Source: Aquamicrobium lusatiense (GTDB taxonomy: Bacteria; Pseudomonadota; Alphaproteobacteria; Rhizobiales; Rhizobiaceae). From it: 64,000 bases of DNA. Of the stretch, positions 16,049 through 24,834 are shown piece after piece. The stretch covers positions 124,001 through 188,000 of the forward strand of contig NZ_JACHEU010000001.1 of NCBI RefSeq assembly GCF_014201615.1, read 5' to 3'. Below the pieces are notes generated by a model. That model was not told where the DNA came from. It worked only from the letters and a program-made list of their open reading frames with translations, and made no database searches. The position numbers and the translations under genes were made by a program. The stretch's first letter is position 1, and the number at the start of each line of letters is the position of its first letter.

Positions 16049-16618
16049 ATGCTTATCGATCCAAACGGAAAGCGGTTGTACCTGACCGCTGCCGAACGTC
16101 ATTCCTTTCTCAATGCAGCCGCAAGGATGCCGGGTGGGGTCCGTTCTTTCTGCGAAACCCTCCACTACACAGGTTGCCGAATATCCGAAGCTTTGAACCT
16201 GACGGTCGAGCGCATCGATCTGGAAAATGAGGTCATCGTCTTTGAAACGCTCAAGAAGCGAAGGACTGGCGTCTTTCGGTCGGTCCCTGTCCCGGACAAG
16301 CTCCTGAACACACTTGAACTGGTTCATCAGATTCGACGGCCCGGAAAGGCCAATCGATTGCTGTGGCCGTGGTCGCGCGTGACCGCATGGCGGTACGTCA
16401 AAGCCGTCATGAAAGAAGCAAAGATTCAAAAGGGACCGCAAGCGTCCCCAAAGGGTTTGCGGCACGGATACGGGGTGAATGCCATCTCGTCCGGTGTTCC
16501 GTTGAACATGCTGTCGAAATGGATGGGTCATTCCGCCATCGAGATCACGTCGATCTACACCAATGCAGTCGGCAGCGAACAGAAACAGATTTCAGCCAGA
16601 ATGTGGGGGTGCCAATAA
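16049..16618 (+). CDS. Catalytic-domain-only tyrosine recombinase
   Basis: A 189-residue recombinase with little beyond the catalytic domain. All expected active-site blocks are seen: Arg in TGCRISEAL (near residue 43), Lys in LKKRRTGV, Arg/His in KGLRHGYG, His in MGHSAIEIT and Tyr in SIYTNAVG. It lacks the usual arm-binding and core-binding domains, like short recombinases on plasmids and integrative elements. It overlaps the next gene by one base (TAATG), so it is translationally coupled to two small membrane proteins. It is divergent from the XRE gene. Substrate sites are unknown; unlike the large integrase it keeps its first Arg. Confidence 0.85.
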   Translation: MLIDPNGKRLYLTAAERHSFLNAAARMPGGVRSFCETLHYTGCRISEALNLTVERIDLENEVIVFETLKKRRTGVFRSVPVPDKLLNTLELVHQIRRPGKANRLLWPWSRVTAWRYVKAVMKEAKIQKGPQASPKGLRHGYGVNAISSGVPLNMLSKWMGHSAIEITSIYTNAVGSEQKQISARMWGCQ

Positions 16619-17046
16619 TGGCCAAGACTGTCGATTCCGTAACGCGGGTAAACAACGTTAATGCCGCTGATGTCCAGAATGCCGTGAAAGCCCGCCTGAC
16701 CGATATCTTCTCGAAGGTGACGACCTCAACAGGATCGCAGAACCAGATCCATTATAAAGGTGGATCGTTCTTCCAGCCGTACGGTTTCAAAGCCACCGCA
16801 TCCACGGAAACCATCGGTGACGCGACGGTTCTCAAACTGTCAGGAAGCCCGAAGATGAATTTCCTTGGTTACCTCGTTCTCCTCATGGTCGCCGGCCTGG
16901 TGATATTCGGTCTTAACTATGGGGAAGAAGGGCTGCTGGCCCTGCCTGCGGCCTTGGTGATGATCATTGCATCGAGGTTGGGGCAAAAGAAAGTGACGCG
17001 CCGTCTCCAGCAGGTTTCAGCAGACGTCAGTGGCATCCTTCAATAA
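16618..17046 (+). CDS. Small membrane protein coupled to the short recombinase
   Basis: A 142-residue protein of unknown family. Residues about 1-75 form a soluble, probably alpha/beta domain. Two membrane helices follow (about 80-101 and 105-122) with a short tight turn, then a basic, helical C-terminal tail. ATG 16618 overlaps the recombinase stop. The same layout occurs in the next gene. No function can be assigned; a role at the membrane coupled to recombination is only suggested by the operon. Confidence 0.7.
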   Translation: MAKTVDSVTRVNNVNAADVQNAVKARLTDIFSKVTTSTGSQNQIHYKGGSFFQPYGFKATASTETIGDATVLKLSGSPKMNFLGYLVLLMVAGLVIFGLNYGEEGLLALPAALVMIIASRLGQKKVTRRLQQVSADVSGILQ

Positions 17047-17073
17047 TCCTTCTGCCAGCAAGCAACCAATCCA

Positions 17074-17484
17074 ATGAGCGAAATCTCCATCCAGGCGGCG
17101 TTCCAGACGCGTCAGCCGTTGCTTCCGATCGAAATCGAGCGAGCTTTTATCGACGAACTGGGACAATCCTTCTCAAAGATTGCGATCAGCGAGAAGCGGG
17201 GCGTCAAACGCATAAAAGGGCGCATTATTCCCCGCATCTATGCCCCGGTGGTATCGTTCACCGGGGTCCTTGAAGCCGAAACCAAGGACAACAAAGGCCG
17301 CCTTCAATTCACAGGCCGCACCCACACCAATGGTTGGTTCTGGAGCATGCTCCTTTTCCTGCTGCTCCTGTTCTTCCCGCTCGTGATCATTCTGATCATC
17401 GTGTACTGGCAGCAGACCAAAAAGGCAGTTGCAGGTTTTGAGAAGGCCCGCGACAGGGTTCAGTTCAAGCTGAACGATTGGTGA
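17074..17484 (+). CDS. Second small membrane protein of the recombinase operon
   Basis: A 136-residue protein of unknown family. A soluble N-terminal domain of about 85 residues is followed by a strongly hydrophobic hairpin (SMLLFLLLLFFPLVIILIIVYW) and a charged C-terminal helix. Architecture and length parallel the preceding gene, so the two may be distant paralogues or partners, though sequence identity by eye is low. It starts 27 bp after the previous stop. Confidence 0.7.
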   Translation: MSEISIQAAFQTRQPLLPIEIERAFIDELGQSFSKIAISEKRGVKRIKGRIIPRIYAPVVSFTGVLEAETKDNKGRLQFTGRTHTNGWFWSMLLFLLLLFFPLVIILIIVYWQQTKKAVAGFEKARDRVQFKLNDW

Positions 17485-17980
17485 TTATGCTGGCGGCCGT
17501 CTGATGCGTATCAGGCGTTAGCCTGCCACAAGCGAAGCACGCCTAAAAGCAGAGTCAACGACTGAATTGCGGCTACATATTCCAGTCCGTATGCTTTAGG
17601 TATCGGGGGATCGAGTAGCTGCTATTTAAGTGATTGTTGATCTCGACGATGGATTTCGCTCCTTATGGTCGCCGTTCAGGGTGGGTTTTTAAGTCGTTCG
17701 GAAGCGATCGCTCATTCGGCATTGCGCTTCCATCCGAAAGGGCCGAGTCCTAACTTTCAGGCTTGATGCGGATAGGCACAACATAAGTGCCTTTCAACTC
17801 AAGGACTGATTTGTGTTGTCCTCAAGGACCCTATACGCTCACCCGCGTCACGGGTGAATTGCCGGAGATTCCATTGATCGATCCCCTACCGATTGCGCTT
17901 GAACGGTTTGTTGCGCATTCGGGAGCGCCCCAGCGTGAAACACCTTGCATAACGGATCCAATTGATAGATCTAAGTTCGA
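17485..17980. other. Intergenic region between recombinase and methyltransferase operons
   Basis: A 500-bp stretch with no convincing gene. A 65-codon GTG-started frame (17787-17984) overlaps the methyltransferase start but lacks a binding site. Short inverted repeats are visible, such as CTGAT-GCGT-ATCAG near 17502 and CACCCG-N5-CGGGTG near 17838. The methyltransferase operon promoter must lie here. It may be the join between two cargo modules. Confidence 0.4.
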
Positions 17981-18919
17981 ATGATGCTCAGTAAACCCGA
18001 TCCGGTTCTAACAAATTCCCCTGTGTCTGCGATCGAGGCTGTCCGCGCTGGATCGCCCTTCGTCATTTTTAACGGCGATTGCGCCACTCTGCTAGCCGAA
18101 ATGGCCTCTGGCTGCGTAGACCTTTTTGTAACCTCTCCTCCATACTTTATGGGAAAGTCATACGATTGGTCCTATCGCGTGGAAGACTTCTACAAGGACG
18201 TTCGCGCGATTGCACCCAACGCTTCTCGTATTGTCCGGGTGGGTGGAAACATGGCTTGGCAGGTCGGCTACCATGTGACTGACAGTAATCTTCTTCCTCT
18301 CGATTTCGCGATCCATGATGTGTTTCGAGCGGACACTAGCATTAATCTGCGTAACCGCATTATCTGGCAGTTCGGTCATGGAACGCACGCAAAACGCCGT
18401 TTCAGCGGTCGGCACGAAATGATCCTATGGTACGGTAAGGGCAAGAACAGCTATTTCGATCTGGACAGCGTACGCGTACCCCAAAAATATCCCGGCAAGA
18501 AGCACTATAAGGGACCTCGAAAAGGCGAATACAGCGGCAACCCCAATGGCAAAAACCCATCCGATGTGTGGGACATTCCGAATGTTAAGGCAAAGCACGT
18601 GGAAAAAACGGCACATCCCTGCCAATTCCCGATCGCACTGGCACAACGCCTAGTTCGAGCTCTTTCACCCACCGGGGGGCTAGTATTTGACCCTTTTAAT
18701 GGCTCTGGGACAAGCGGCATCGCCGCATGCCTGGAAAATCGGCAATTTCTAGGCGCTGACACCTCTATAGATTTTTGCGAGATTGCCATGGAGCGATATA
18801 GGCAATTGCAAGCAAGAACACTTCCCTATCGACCAATCGACAGGCCCATCCTTCAACCTAGTGGCAGGGAAGCCGTGGCAAAGACTCCACCTCACTTTGC
18901 TTTTCAAGAACAGGATTAA
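17981..18919 (+). CDS. Beta-class DNA methyltransferase of the DGQHR operon
   Basis: A 312-residue N4-cytosine or N6-adenine methyltransferase. FNGDCATLL precedes the catalytic TSPPY (residues about 51-55); a WDIPNVKAKHVEKTAHPCQFP block and the SAM-binding FDPFNGSGTSG (near residue 235) follow, the beta-class order. TSPPY is frequent in N4-cytosine enzymes but does not settle the base. It is the first gene of a unit with a DGQHR-domain protein 3 bp downstream and an unknown protein overlapping that. No obvious nuclease is encoded, so either the third protein is the effector or the modification serves another purpose. Confidence 0.88.
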   Translation: MMLSKPDPVLTNSPVSAIEAVRAGSPFVIFNGDCATLLAEMASGCVDLFVTSPPYFMGKSYDWSYRVEDFYKDVRAIAPNASRIVRVGGNMAWQVGYHVTDSNLLPLDFAIHDVFRADTSINLRNRIIWQFGHGTHAKRRFSGRHEMILWYGKGKNSYFDLDSVRVPQKYPGKKHYKGPRKGEYSGNPNGKNPSDVWDIPNVKAKHVEKTAHPCQFPIALAQRLVRALSPTGGLVFDPFNGSGTSGIAACLENRQFLGADTSIDFCEIAMERYRQLQARTLPYRPIDRPILQPSGREAVAKTPPHFAFQEQD

Positions 18920-18922
18920 ACG

Positions 18923-20023
18923 ATGGCCAAGGCCGCAAAAGCTGCAAATGCAAAGCCCGCGAAGAAGCCCTCGAAACAAGTGGGAGTGAAGACTGGGGCA
19001 CTGCCTAAGCAACTCGCGGTCCCCGCTCTACGTATCGTGCAAGGTAACAACACTTTCTACGCCTTCAGTTTGAAGGCGTCTCAGCTTTGGCCGATGGTTT
19101 CGATCAACAGGCGATCGGAAACGGAAGATCGCGGTTATCAGCGGGTCCTCTCGAACGCACGCGTCGAAGCAGTTGCAAACCACATTCGCTCTGGTCGTCC
19201 CGTCCCGAACAGTGTTCTCGTCTCGCTGGATAGCGCCACTTACGATAGTACGACTGGCAAACTAAGCATTCCTGCTGGAAAGGATATTGGTTGGGTTATC
19301 GACGGGCAGCATCGGATTGCCGGCGCACACGAAGCGTCCTCCGACTATGACATCGAGCTTTGTGTATTTGCATTTGTCGGTGTAGATGAAGAATTCCAAA
19401 TTGAGCAATTCATTACGATAAACCGTGAGGCTAAAGGAGTCCCCACCTCATTGGTGTATGATCTTCTATCGCATCTTCCCAATCGCAAGAAGCCAGGGGA
19501 TATCGCCACAGAACGAGCTGCTGAAATCGCAAACGAGCTACGGCACGACTCAAATTCTGCTCTATACAATAGAATAGTAGTTACGCAGGCGCCAACAAAG
19601 GGCAAAATATCGATAACCAATTTTGTTCGGAAGATTCAGCCTCATGTACATCCCGAGCGGGGCGTCTTGCGTGTCTTCACTCTTCCAGAGCAGCAGGCTA
19701 TTATCGCAAATTACTTCGCAGCCTTGAAAAAAGTGTATCCAGAGCAGTGGAATAAGGCCGATAATATCTTTTTCCGAACCGTTGGGTTCGGCGCAATGAT
19801 GAATATGTTCGAGGAGATATTTACGATTACCACTACCAGCTACAGCGGCTTCACCGTCCAAGACATCGAAAACACGCTCGCAGGCGTGAAGCATTTCGAA
19901 TTTGCCTCTTGGGAGGCAGGCGGTTCGGGGAATAAGGCTGAGATGGACGCGGCAGCCGAGTTCCGGACCGACTTTAACCGTTCACGTACTACAACCGTAT
20001 CAAACAGACGTCTGAAACTGTGA
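18923..20023 (+). CDS. DGQHR-domain protein (DndB/DpdB-like)
   Basis: A 366-residue protein with the defining DGQHR motif at residues 127-131 (WVIDGQHRIAGA), preceded by RGYQRVLSNARVEAVANHI and followed by FITINREAKGVP, as in the DGQHR family. Known members include DndB, which regulates phosphorothioate DNA modification, and DpdB of the 7-deazaguanine DNA modification system. The N-terminus is Ala/Lys-rich and probably disordered. Here the partner is a methyltransferase rather than Dnd or Dpd genes. It may bind or regulate modified DNA; the exact role is not known. Confidence 0.82.
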   Translation: MAKAAKAANAKPAKKPSKQVGVKTGALPKQLAVPALRIVQGNNTFYAFSLKASQLWPMVSINRRSETEDRGYQRVLSNARVEAVANHIRSGRPVPNSVLVSLDSATYDSTTGKLSIPAGKDIGWVIDGQHRIAGAHEASSDYDIELCVFAFVGVDEEFQIEQFITINREAKGVPTSLVYDLLSHLPNRKKPGDIATERAAEIANELRHDSNSALYNRIVVTQAPTKGKISITNFVRKIQPHVHPERGVLRVFTLPEQQAIIANYFAALKKVYPEQWNKADNIFFRTVGFGAMMNMFEEIFTITTTSYSGFTVQDIENTLAGVKHFEFASWEAGGSGNKAEMDAAAEFRTDFNRSRTTTVSNRRLKL

Positions 20024-20898
20024 GCAAATGGATCAGCAAATGGCATGGCTCATTTCAGCATATCCGTCGTAGATCTGCTGCCGACGTTCGGACCAGCCTA
20101 GACGTCGCTACGCCCTTTCTTTTCGAAGCACAAGGCCATGAGAGCGATATTCCTGGATACCTTGATTCGCGTTGGGATACCCTAGCCGGTTCGGAGAACA
20201 CAGTTATCAGCCTCCCGGGTCGCGACATGAATCTGGTGCGCGACACGCTGATGGCGGCAAGTCGATTTTACCACGTGATAGACTGCGCGAGAGCTCAAGT
20301 GCGCCGCGGTGCGATGACTTGGGCGATGGTTGACTCCTACCATGCCTCTCTTCTCGGTGCGAAAGCGATGTTCGCGCTATATGGCCTCTTCGCTTACGGC
20401 GTCCACGACCGCACAGTGTTAGTCGACTTTCGGCCCGAGTTCGGCAGCATTGACGATACAAAGAAATTCAAGAAGGCGAATAAGGGAGTGGAGTATCCCA
20501 TCCGTGTTCTCATCCCCAAAGCTAAATATCTGGAGCAACAGGACATCTGGGCCTTGGTGACGCGGCTTTGCAACATCACAAAAACAGACGAACTTATCGG
20601 TCGAATCAATGAAAGTGCCACCTCACCTTTGTCAGCATTTAGAAACGCAACTCTATATGATTCCGTAGCTTGGCATTGGCCTACCGATCTTGTGCCGCCA
20701 CGCATGGCCCTAGCCAATCGTGTTGCGAGAATCGCTGCAGAAGATGAGTTCCAGAGCGGATCGCTCAAGGCGTTGGCCACAATCTTCGAATTCGTCACCG
20801 CAAACATAAAGGAGCTTGGATATGCCTTGAGTTATGATCCGAACAAGCTCTCTCGCATATTTAACAAGCCCGGAACTCCAGTCGGCCTACTCACCTAA
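20020..20898 (+). CDS. Unknown third protein of the methyltransferase-DGQHR operon
   Basis: A 292-residue soluble protein I do not recognise. It starts at a GTG overlapping the DGQHR stop (GTGA), with no separate binding site, so it is translationally coupled. The central part (MVDSYHASLLGAKAMFALYG, about 104-123) is helical and faintly resembles HEPN-type or nucleotidyltransferase-partner helices, but this is not strong. No nuclease motif such as PD-(D/E)xK or HNH stands out. Its strict coupling suggests it works with the methyltransferase and DGQHR protein, possibly as effector. Confidence 0.6.
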   Translation: MSKWISKWHGSFQHIRRRSAADVRTSLDVATPFLFEAQGHESDIPGYLDSRWDTLAGSENTVISLPGRDMNLVRDTLMAASRFYHVIDCARAQVRRGAMTWAMVDSYHASLLGAKAMFALYGLFAYGVHDRTVLVDFRPEFGSIDDTKKFKKANKGVEYPIRVLIPKAKYLEQQDIWALVTRLCNITKTDELIGRINESATSPLSAFRNATLYDSVAWHWPTDLVPPRMALANRVARIAAEDEFQSGSLKALATIFEFVTANIKELGYALSYDPNKLSRIFNKPGTPVGLLT

Positions 20899-21505
20899 TA
20901 CCATTCAGGAGGATAACGCCGAACTTAGAGGATAAATTTGTGACTGGGTTGGATCGAGCCTACTGCCCCAAACCAGCGACCCGTTAAAGGCGTACTCAAT
21001 GGCCAACATGAAGGCGCGAAGCTGTCATTCACATGACGTCAGACGTAAGTCCACCCCATTCGGAAGAATGGATTTTCGAGTAGGCTTTAGGATCATAGAT
21101 CAATGCTTACGTACACGGGTTGATTAAATCAAGCTAAAATGGAGCACCCGATATTTCTGGTACATTTTTTGGTACAAAATTATTACGACTCCTACAATTT
21201 ATATAATAAAATCAAATAAGTAATCTGAGTAAGATCATCTTCCGATTTCCTCCTTCTCCGCCATCAATTCACATTCTCAGCACCCGTGCGGAAACAGCCC
21301 AGCCCCAAGCGACAGCTGGGCAGCGTGCCGGTTGGCATGCGACCGTGATCCGGTTCCATACTTGTCGGACAAAGTGTCTCCCGATAAATGCGGGATGTTG
21401 CATGCCGTGTCCGTCCTAACTGCGTATCCACCATCGTCGCCATTTCAAGGGCTGTTCCAGTTGAACGGCTTTTGTTCACTCTGCCGGCTCCGTGAAAGGG
21501 TTTCC
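20899..21505. other. Island right end and core-genome junction, no gene seen
   Basis: About 600 bp without a supported gene. It contains the right 21-bp repeat (21158-21178), followed by an A+T-rich stretch up to about 21240, after which the sequence becomes G+C-rich like the core genome. Confidence 0.5.
21158..21178 (+). repeat. Right 21-bp direct repeat (candidate attR core)
   Basis: Identical over 21 bp to 13038-13058, including GGTACATTTTTTGGTAC. Bases on either side differ between the copies, which fits the ends of an integrated element. Confidence 0.7.
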
Positions 21506-22312
21506 ATGCGTTCCTGCCTTCGTTTCGGGTTTCTGACACTTGCCCTTGCCATGCCGATCGAGTGTTTCGCCCAGAATGCGGAAACTTGCACAGCCGCGGA
21601 TGGATCCTATACGTTCCAGTATCCGCAAGATTTCACGCTGAGCCATATGTTTGCTGACGGCACCGGTGATGTGACGGGTGTCACCGCCTCCTCCATGGAC
21701 AACGGCGATGTCAGCATCACCTTCCTTGGGCCGCGCGATCCGGGCGACATTGCAGAAGTCAGCGAGCAAAACCAGCAAGCCATTGTCGATGAATTCACAA
21801 AGGCCATTGCAGTTCTGTCATCGATCAGGTTCCAGTCGTCGAAGATGACGACGATGCTCGGCCAACCTGCCGTCGACATGGTGTTCACCAACAAGAGGTT
21901 CAAAACCGTCGCGATCAACCGTTACGTCTTCACGGTGCACGACGGCAAAGCCTACAATTTCGAGTGCATTTATCGCGAGGAAAAGGCAGAGCAATTCGCG
22001 CCCGCCTGCGATTTTGCTGTTTCTACCGTCAGCATGTCGGCCGCCAATGCGAGTTCATCCGATGATACGGAAGAGGACAGCAGCGCCGGCACATCGGCAG
22101 CCGGATCCTGCACCGAACAGGAACTCAACCGCCGTACTGTCGAGGTTACGGAACTGGCCTCCAGCCTGCTGATGAAGGATCAGTCGCCAGCGGCGATCGC
22201 ACGGGTGAAAGAGGCGTACGACGCAGCGGCAGGGATCGATGCACGGGCAGGTTCACAGCCGTCCGGACAGGATTGCCTCGACGTCGACGCGATCATCGAA
22301 ACACTGAGGTAA
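21506..22312 (+). CDS. Secreted hypothetical protein
   Basis: A 268-residue protein with a signal peptide: MRSCLRFGFLTLALAMPIECFAQ, giving likely cleavage after about residue 23. The mature part begins with a TYTFQYP-like fold reminiscent of small periplasmic proteins, carries several Cys residues, has a Ser/Asp/Glu-rich linker near residue 185 and a helical C-terminal domain. ATG 21506 is chosen for the GAAAGGG just upstream and the signal sequence that follows. No function is recognised. Confidence 0.75.
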   Translation: MRSCLRFGFLTLALAMPIECFAQNAETCTAADGSYTFQYPQDFTLSHMFADGTGDVTGVTASSMDNGDVSITFLGPRDPGDIAEVSEQNQQAIVDEFTKAIAVLSSIRFQSSKMTTMLGQPAVDMVFTNKRFKTVAINRYVFTVHDGKAYNFECIYREEKAEQFAPACDFAVSTVSMSAANASSSDDTEEDSSAGTSAAGSCTEQELNRRTVEVTELASSLLMKDQSPAAIARVKEAYDAAAGIDARAGSQPSGQDCLDVDAIIETLR

Positions 22313-22370
22313 CAGGCTTTTCGGAACATAGGGTCAGGAAGCCGACCAGACTGCATGCGGCGCGGGGGGG

Positions 22371-23324
22371 TCATTCCGCCCATTCCGGGTCGCCGGTGAA
22401 GACGACGGTGAGCCAGCGGTCGGGTCCCTCACCGCCGACCGCCTCACCGATCTCGTCACGCAGCGCATCCCATTCGCCGATGGTGCGGGCAGGCGCATCG
22501 GCGGGTACGATGAAATAAAGCTCGATTTCTCTGGAACGGCCAACCCGCGCCACATAGGCGCGATATGAAGCAAGGCTGTGTTTTTCCACAAAGGCCTGCG
22601 CCACCGTGTCGACATGCGCCTTGAGACCGGAGGGCGTGACAAGGAAGATGTCGGCCAGCGCCTGCCGGACGGTCGAGACCGGCAGCGGGATGATGAGCAG
22701 GCACACGATCGCCAGCACGGCCGGATCAATATAGGGCGAAATCCACTGCCATTCGGTGCCCTGCACGGCATAGCCGATGCAGAACGCGACCAGCAGCGCG
22801 GCGGTGATGCCTGCTGACATGATCCAGCCCTTGACGTCGAGCCGCACGAATTCGGACCCGATCCTGCGGTTGGCGCGCGCCTCGACCATGGCGATGGAAG
22901 CGCAGGCGACAACGGTGACGACCGCATAGACGATGGCCCAGCCGAACTCGAGCTCCCGCCCACCTTCAAGCAGGCTGCTGACCGCATTGACCAGCGCATA
23001 GACCGCGACACCGATCAGCAACGTGCCGTTCAACCCCAGCACCATCGGCTCCAGATGCCAGAACCCCATGGAGAAGCGCTCCCGCAGCTTGCGCGACAGC
23101 CCTCTGGACACGGCATAGGAGGTTATGAGGTTGACCACGAACAGCGACAGCAGGCTCATGCTGGCGTCGATCAGCGAATAAACGCCATCGAAGATGATCG
23201 AGAACGAACCCGAAATCAGACCAAAGCAGATCCCTAGCGACGAGATCACCAGCGTCACGGCAACGGAGGTTCTGAGCACGCCGCGTTCGTCACTCAGATC
23301 GAAGAATGCGGGCTTTTCGGACAT
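22371..23324 (-). CDS. Cation diffusion facilitator family exporter
   Basis: A 317-residue membrane transporter that should export divalent metal ions in exchange for protons. Helix 2 carries the metal-site pattern DGVYSLIDASMSLLSL, followed by FSMGFWHLEPMVLGLNG; helix 5 is DVKGWIMSAGITAALL; a cytoplasmic C-terminal domain of about 90 residues ends the protein. The membrane part has about six helices. Substrate (zinc, cobalt, iron or manganese) cannot be read. A perfect palindrome 68 bp upstream is a likely operator. Confidence 0.88.
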   Translation of the reverse strand: MSEKPAFFDLSDERGVLRTSVAVTLVISSLGICFGLISGSFSIIFDGVYSLIDASMSLLSLFVVNLITSYAVSRGLSRKLRERFSMGFWHLEPMVLGLNGTLLIGVAVYALVNAVSSLLEGGRELEFGWAIVYAVVTVVACASIAMVEARANRRIGSEFVRLDVKGWIMSAGITAALLVAFCIGYAVQGTEWQWISPYIDPAVLAIVCLLIIPLPVSTVRQALADIFLVTPSGLKAHVDTVAQAFVEKHSLASYRAYVARVGRSREIELYFIVPADAPARTIGEWDALRDEIGEAVGGEGPDRWLTVVFTGDPEWAE

Positions 23325-23391
23325 GGTTTTGCTGTGAGCCTGAGGTCTGTGATGGAAAGCGGGCCGCGATGAAGCGCGTTCGGAACGCGGT

Positions 23392-23412
23392 ATATTCTGC
23401 GGTGCAGAATAT
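23392..23412. promoter_or_regulatory. Palindrome ATATTCTGC-GGT-GCAGAATAT, candidate operator
   Basis: A perfect inverted repeat with 9-bp arms and a 3-bp centre in the 385-bp region between the divergent cation exporter (start 23324) and the YhaO-like gene (start 23710). No other gene is supported in that region. A metal-responsive regulator controlling the exporter is the simplest reading. Confidence 0.5.
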
Positions 23413-23709
23413 CCGGGGTCAGTGTCTCAGGGTCAAGGCATACCCAAAAAATGATCGGGAAAACGGGCGGGATGAGTGCATTTGCAGCCACGCTCCGCAG
23501 CTAATTTTGATACGAACTGAACGCCCGCGCATCGCCTGCCGCCGTCCCGCGTCACCGCCGTGGTTGCGTACGGGTGGACGATCTTCGTCGCGCAGGGTAT
23601 CTGCCACAGGTGATCGGCACCGGCCTTTCGCCGACATCCGGCCGCCGCATTCCGGCGGGCAGTTGCGGCAGCGGACGGCGAGGTGCAACCAGCAGCCATC
23701 GGGGCAGGC

Positions 23710-24834
23710 ATGTTTCGTTTCATCCATTCCAGCGATCTGCATCTTGGCAAGCGCTTCGGCAATTTTTCAGGCGACCTGCCGGTCAGGCTGCGCGAGGCGC
23801 GGCATGCCGTCATCGCCAGACTGGCAGGACACGTACTGGAACATGGAGCCGGGACGGTGCTGCTTGCGGGCGACACGTTCGATACGGAAACCCCGGCCCC
23901 GGACGTGCGCCGGCAGGCGCTCGCCGAAATGGCCCATCATGCGTCCGTGCGCTGGGTGATCCTGCCCGGCAACCACGATTCCCTGCAGGCAACGCAATTG
24001 TGGACGACACTGAAGGCGGAAGTTCCGGAAAATGTGGTGCTGGCGACCGAGCCCCGCCCCATCGAGCTGGCCGCCGGCGTCACCCTGCTGCCCGCTCCCT
24101 GCACCACGCGTCGTCCCGGCCGCGACCTGAGCGCGTGGATGGATGCGCAGGCGACGCCGGAAGGGTCGCTGCGCATCGGGCTTGCCCATGGCGCGATCCA
24201 GAGCTTTTCCGAAGACGCCGCGGCAAGCGAGGTGATCGCGCCGGACAGGGCGCGGCGCGCCGGCCTCGATTATCTCGCGCTCGGCGACTGGCACGGCGCC
24301 ATACAGATCGATCCCCGCACGCATTACAGCGGCACGCCCGAGCCCGACCGCTTCAAGCACGAGCGTCCCGGCAAAGCCCTTCTGGTGAGCCTTGCCGGCC
24401 CTTCCGCCATGCCTGAGGTGACGCCGCTTGCCACGGCAAGCTTCAGCTGGAGCACACTCGAACTTCACCTGCTCGACGGCGACGATCCCGTTAGCGCCAT
24501 GGAAGCCGTGCTGCCGACAGGCAGGGACCGCCGCCATTGCCTTTCGCGCATCGTGGCATCGGGTCAAAGCCATCTCGACGGCCACGCAAGACTGGTGCAG
24601 GCGGTTGAAAGTGCCGCCCCGGATTTCGCCTTCCTCGAACTCGATGACGCGGATCTTGCAATCCAGTGCGAAATTGCCGATCTCGACCTGATCGACCGCG
24701 CCGGCGCCCTCCGCGAAGCCGCCAATGCGCTGCTGGCGGAGGCTTCCGACGAAAGCCGCTCGGCAGCCGATCGCGACATAGCGCGCGCGGCGCTGGCGCG
24801 GCTTTATTCCCTTGCGCAGGGAGCCACGACATGA
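23710..24834 (+). CDS. Mre11/SbcD-like DNA repair exonuclease (YhaO family)
   Basis: A 374-residue calcineurin-like phosphoesterase. Metal-binding blocks are in order: SSDLHLG (7-13), AGDTFD, GNHDS, AHGAI and GDWHG. These give the two-metal nuclease centre of Mre11 and SbcD. ATG 23710 is chosen because it starts directly before the FRFIHSSDLHLG strand. It overlaps the downstream ATPase gene as ATGA, the usual pairing of nuclease and Rad50-like partner. It probably processes DNA ends or hairpins. Confidence 0.9.
   Translation: MFRFIHSSDLHLGKRFGNFSGDLPVRLREARHAVIARLAGHVLEHGAGTVLLAGDTFDTETPAPDVRRQALAEMAHHASVRWVILPGNHDSLQATQLWTTLKAEVPENVVLATEPRPIELAAGVTLLPAPCTTRRPGRDLSAWMDAQATPEGSLRIGLAHGAIQSFSEDAAASEVIAPDRARRAGLDYLALGDWHGAIQIDPRTHYSGTPEPDRFKHERPGKALLVSLAGPSAMPEVTPLATASFSWSTLELHLLDGDDPVSAMEAVLPTGRDRRHCLSRIVASGQSHLDGHARLVQAVESAAPDFAFLELDDADLAIQCEIADLDLIDRAGALREAANALLAEASDESRSAADRDIARAALARLYSLAQGATT

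Larger units (their letters stand above)
13038..21178. mobile_element. 8.1-kb genomic island bounded by 21-bp direct repeats
   Basis: The element spans from the left repeat beside a tyrosine integrase to the identical right repeat. It carries the integrase, a 58-codon frame, a HUH-like protein, an XRE regulator, a small recombinase with two membrane proteins, and a methyltransferase-DGQHR-unknown operon. No tRNA gene is present at either end. Several segments are visibly richer in A+T than the flanking core genes. Whether it is still mobile is doubtful because the integrase lacks a catalytic Arg. Confidence 0.6.

Noticed and set aside
17787..17984. 65-codon GTG-started frame overlapping the methyltransferase start
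   Set aside because: No ribosome binding site, no recognisable protein and low codon quality; kept only as a remark in the intergenic entry.
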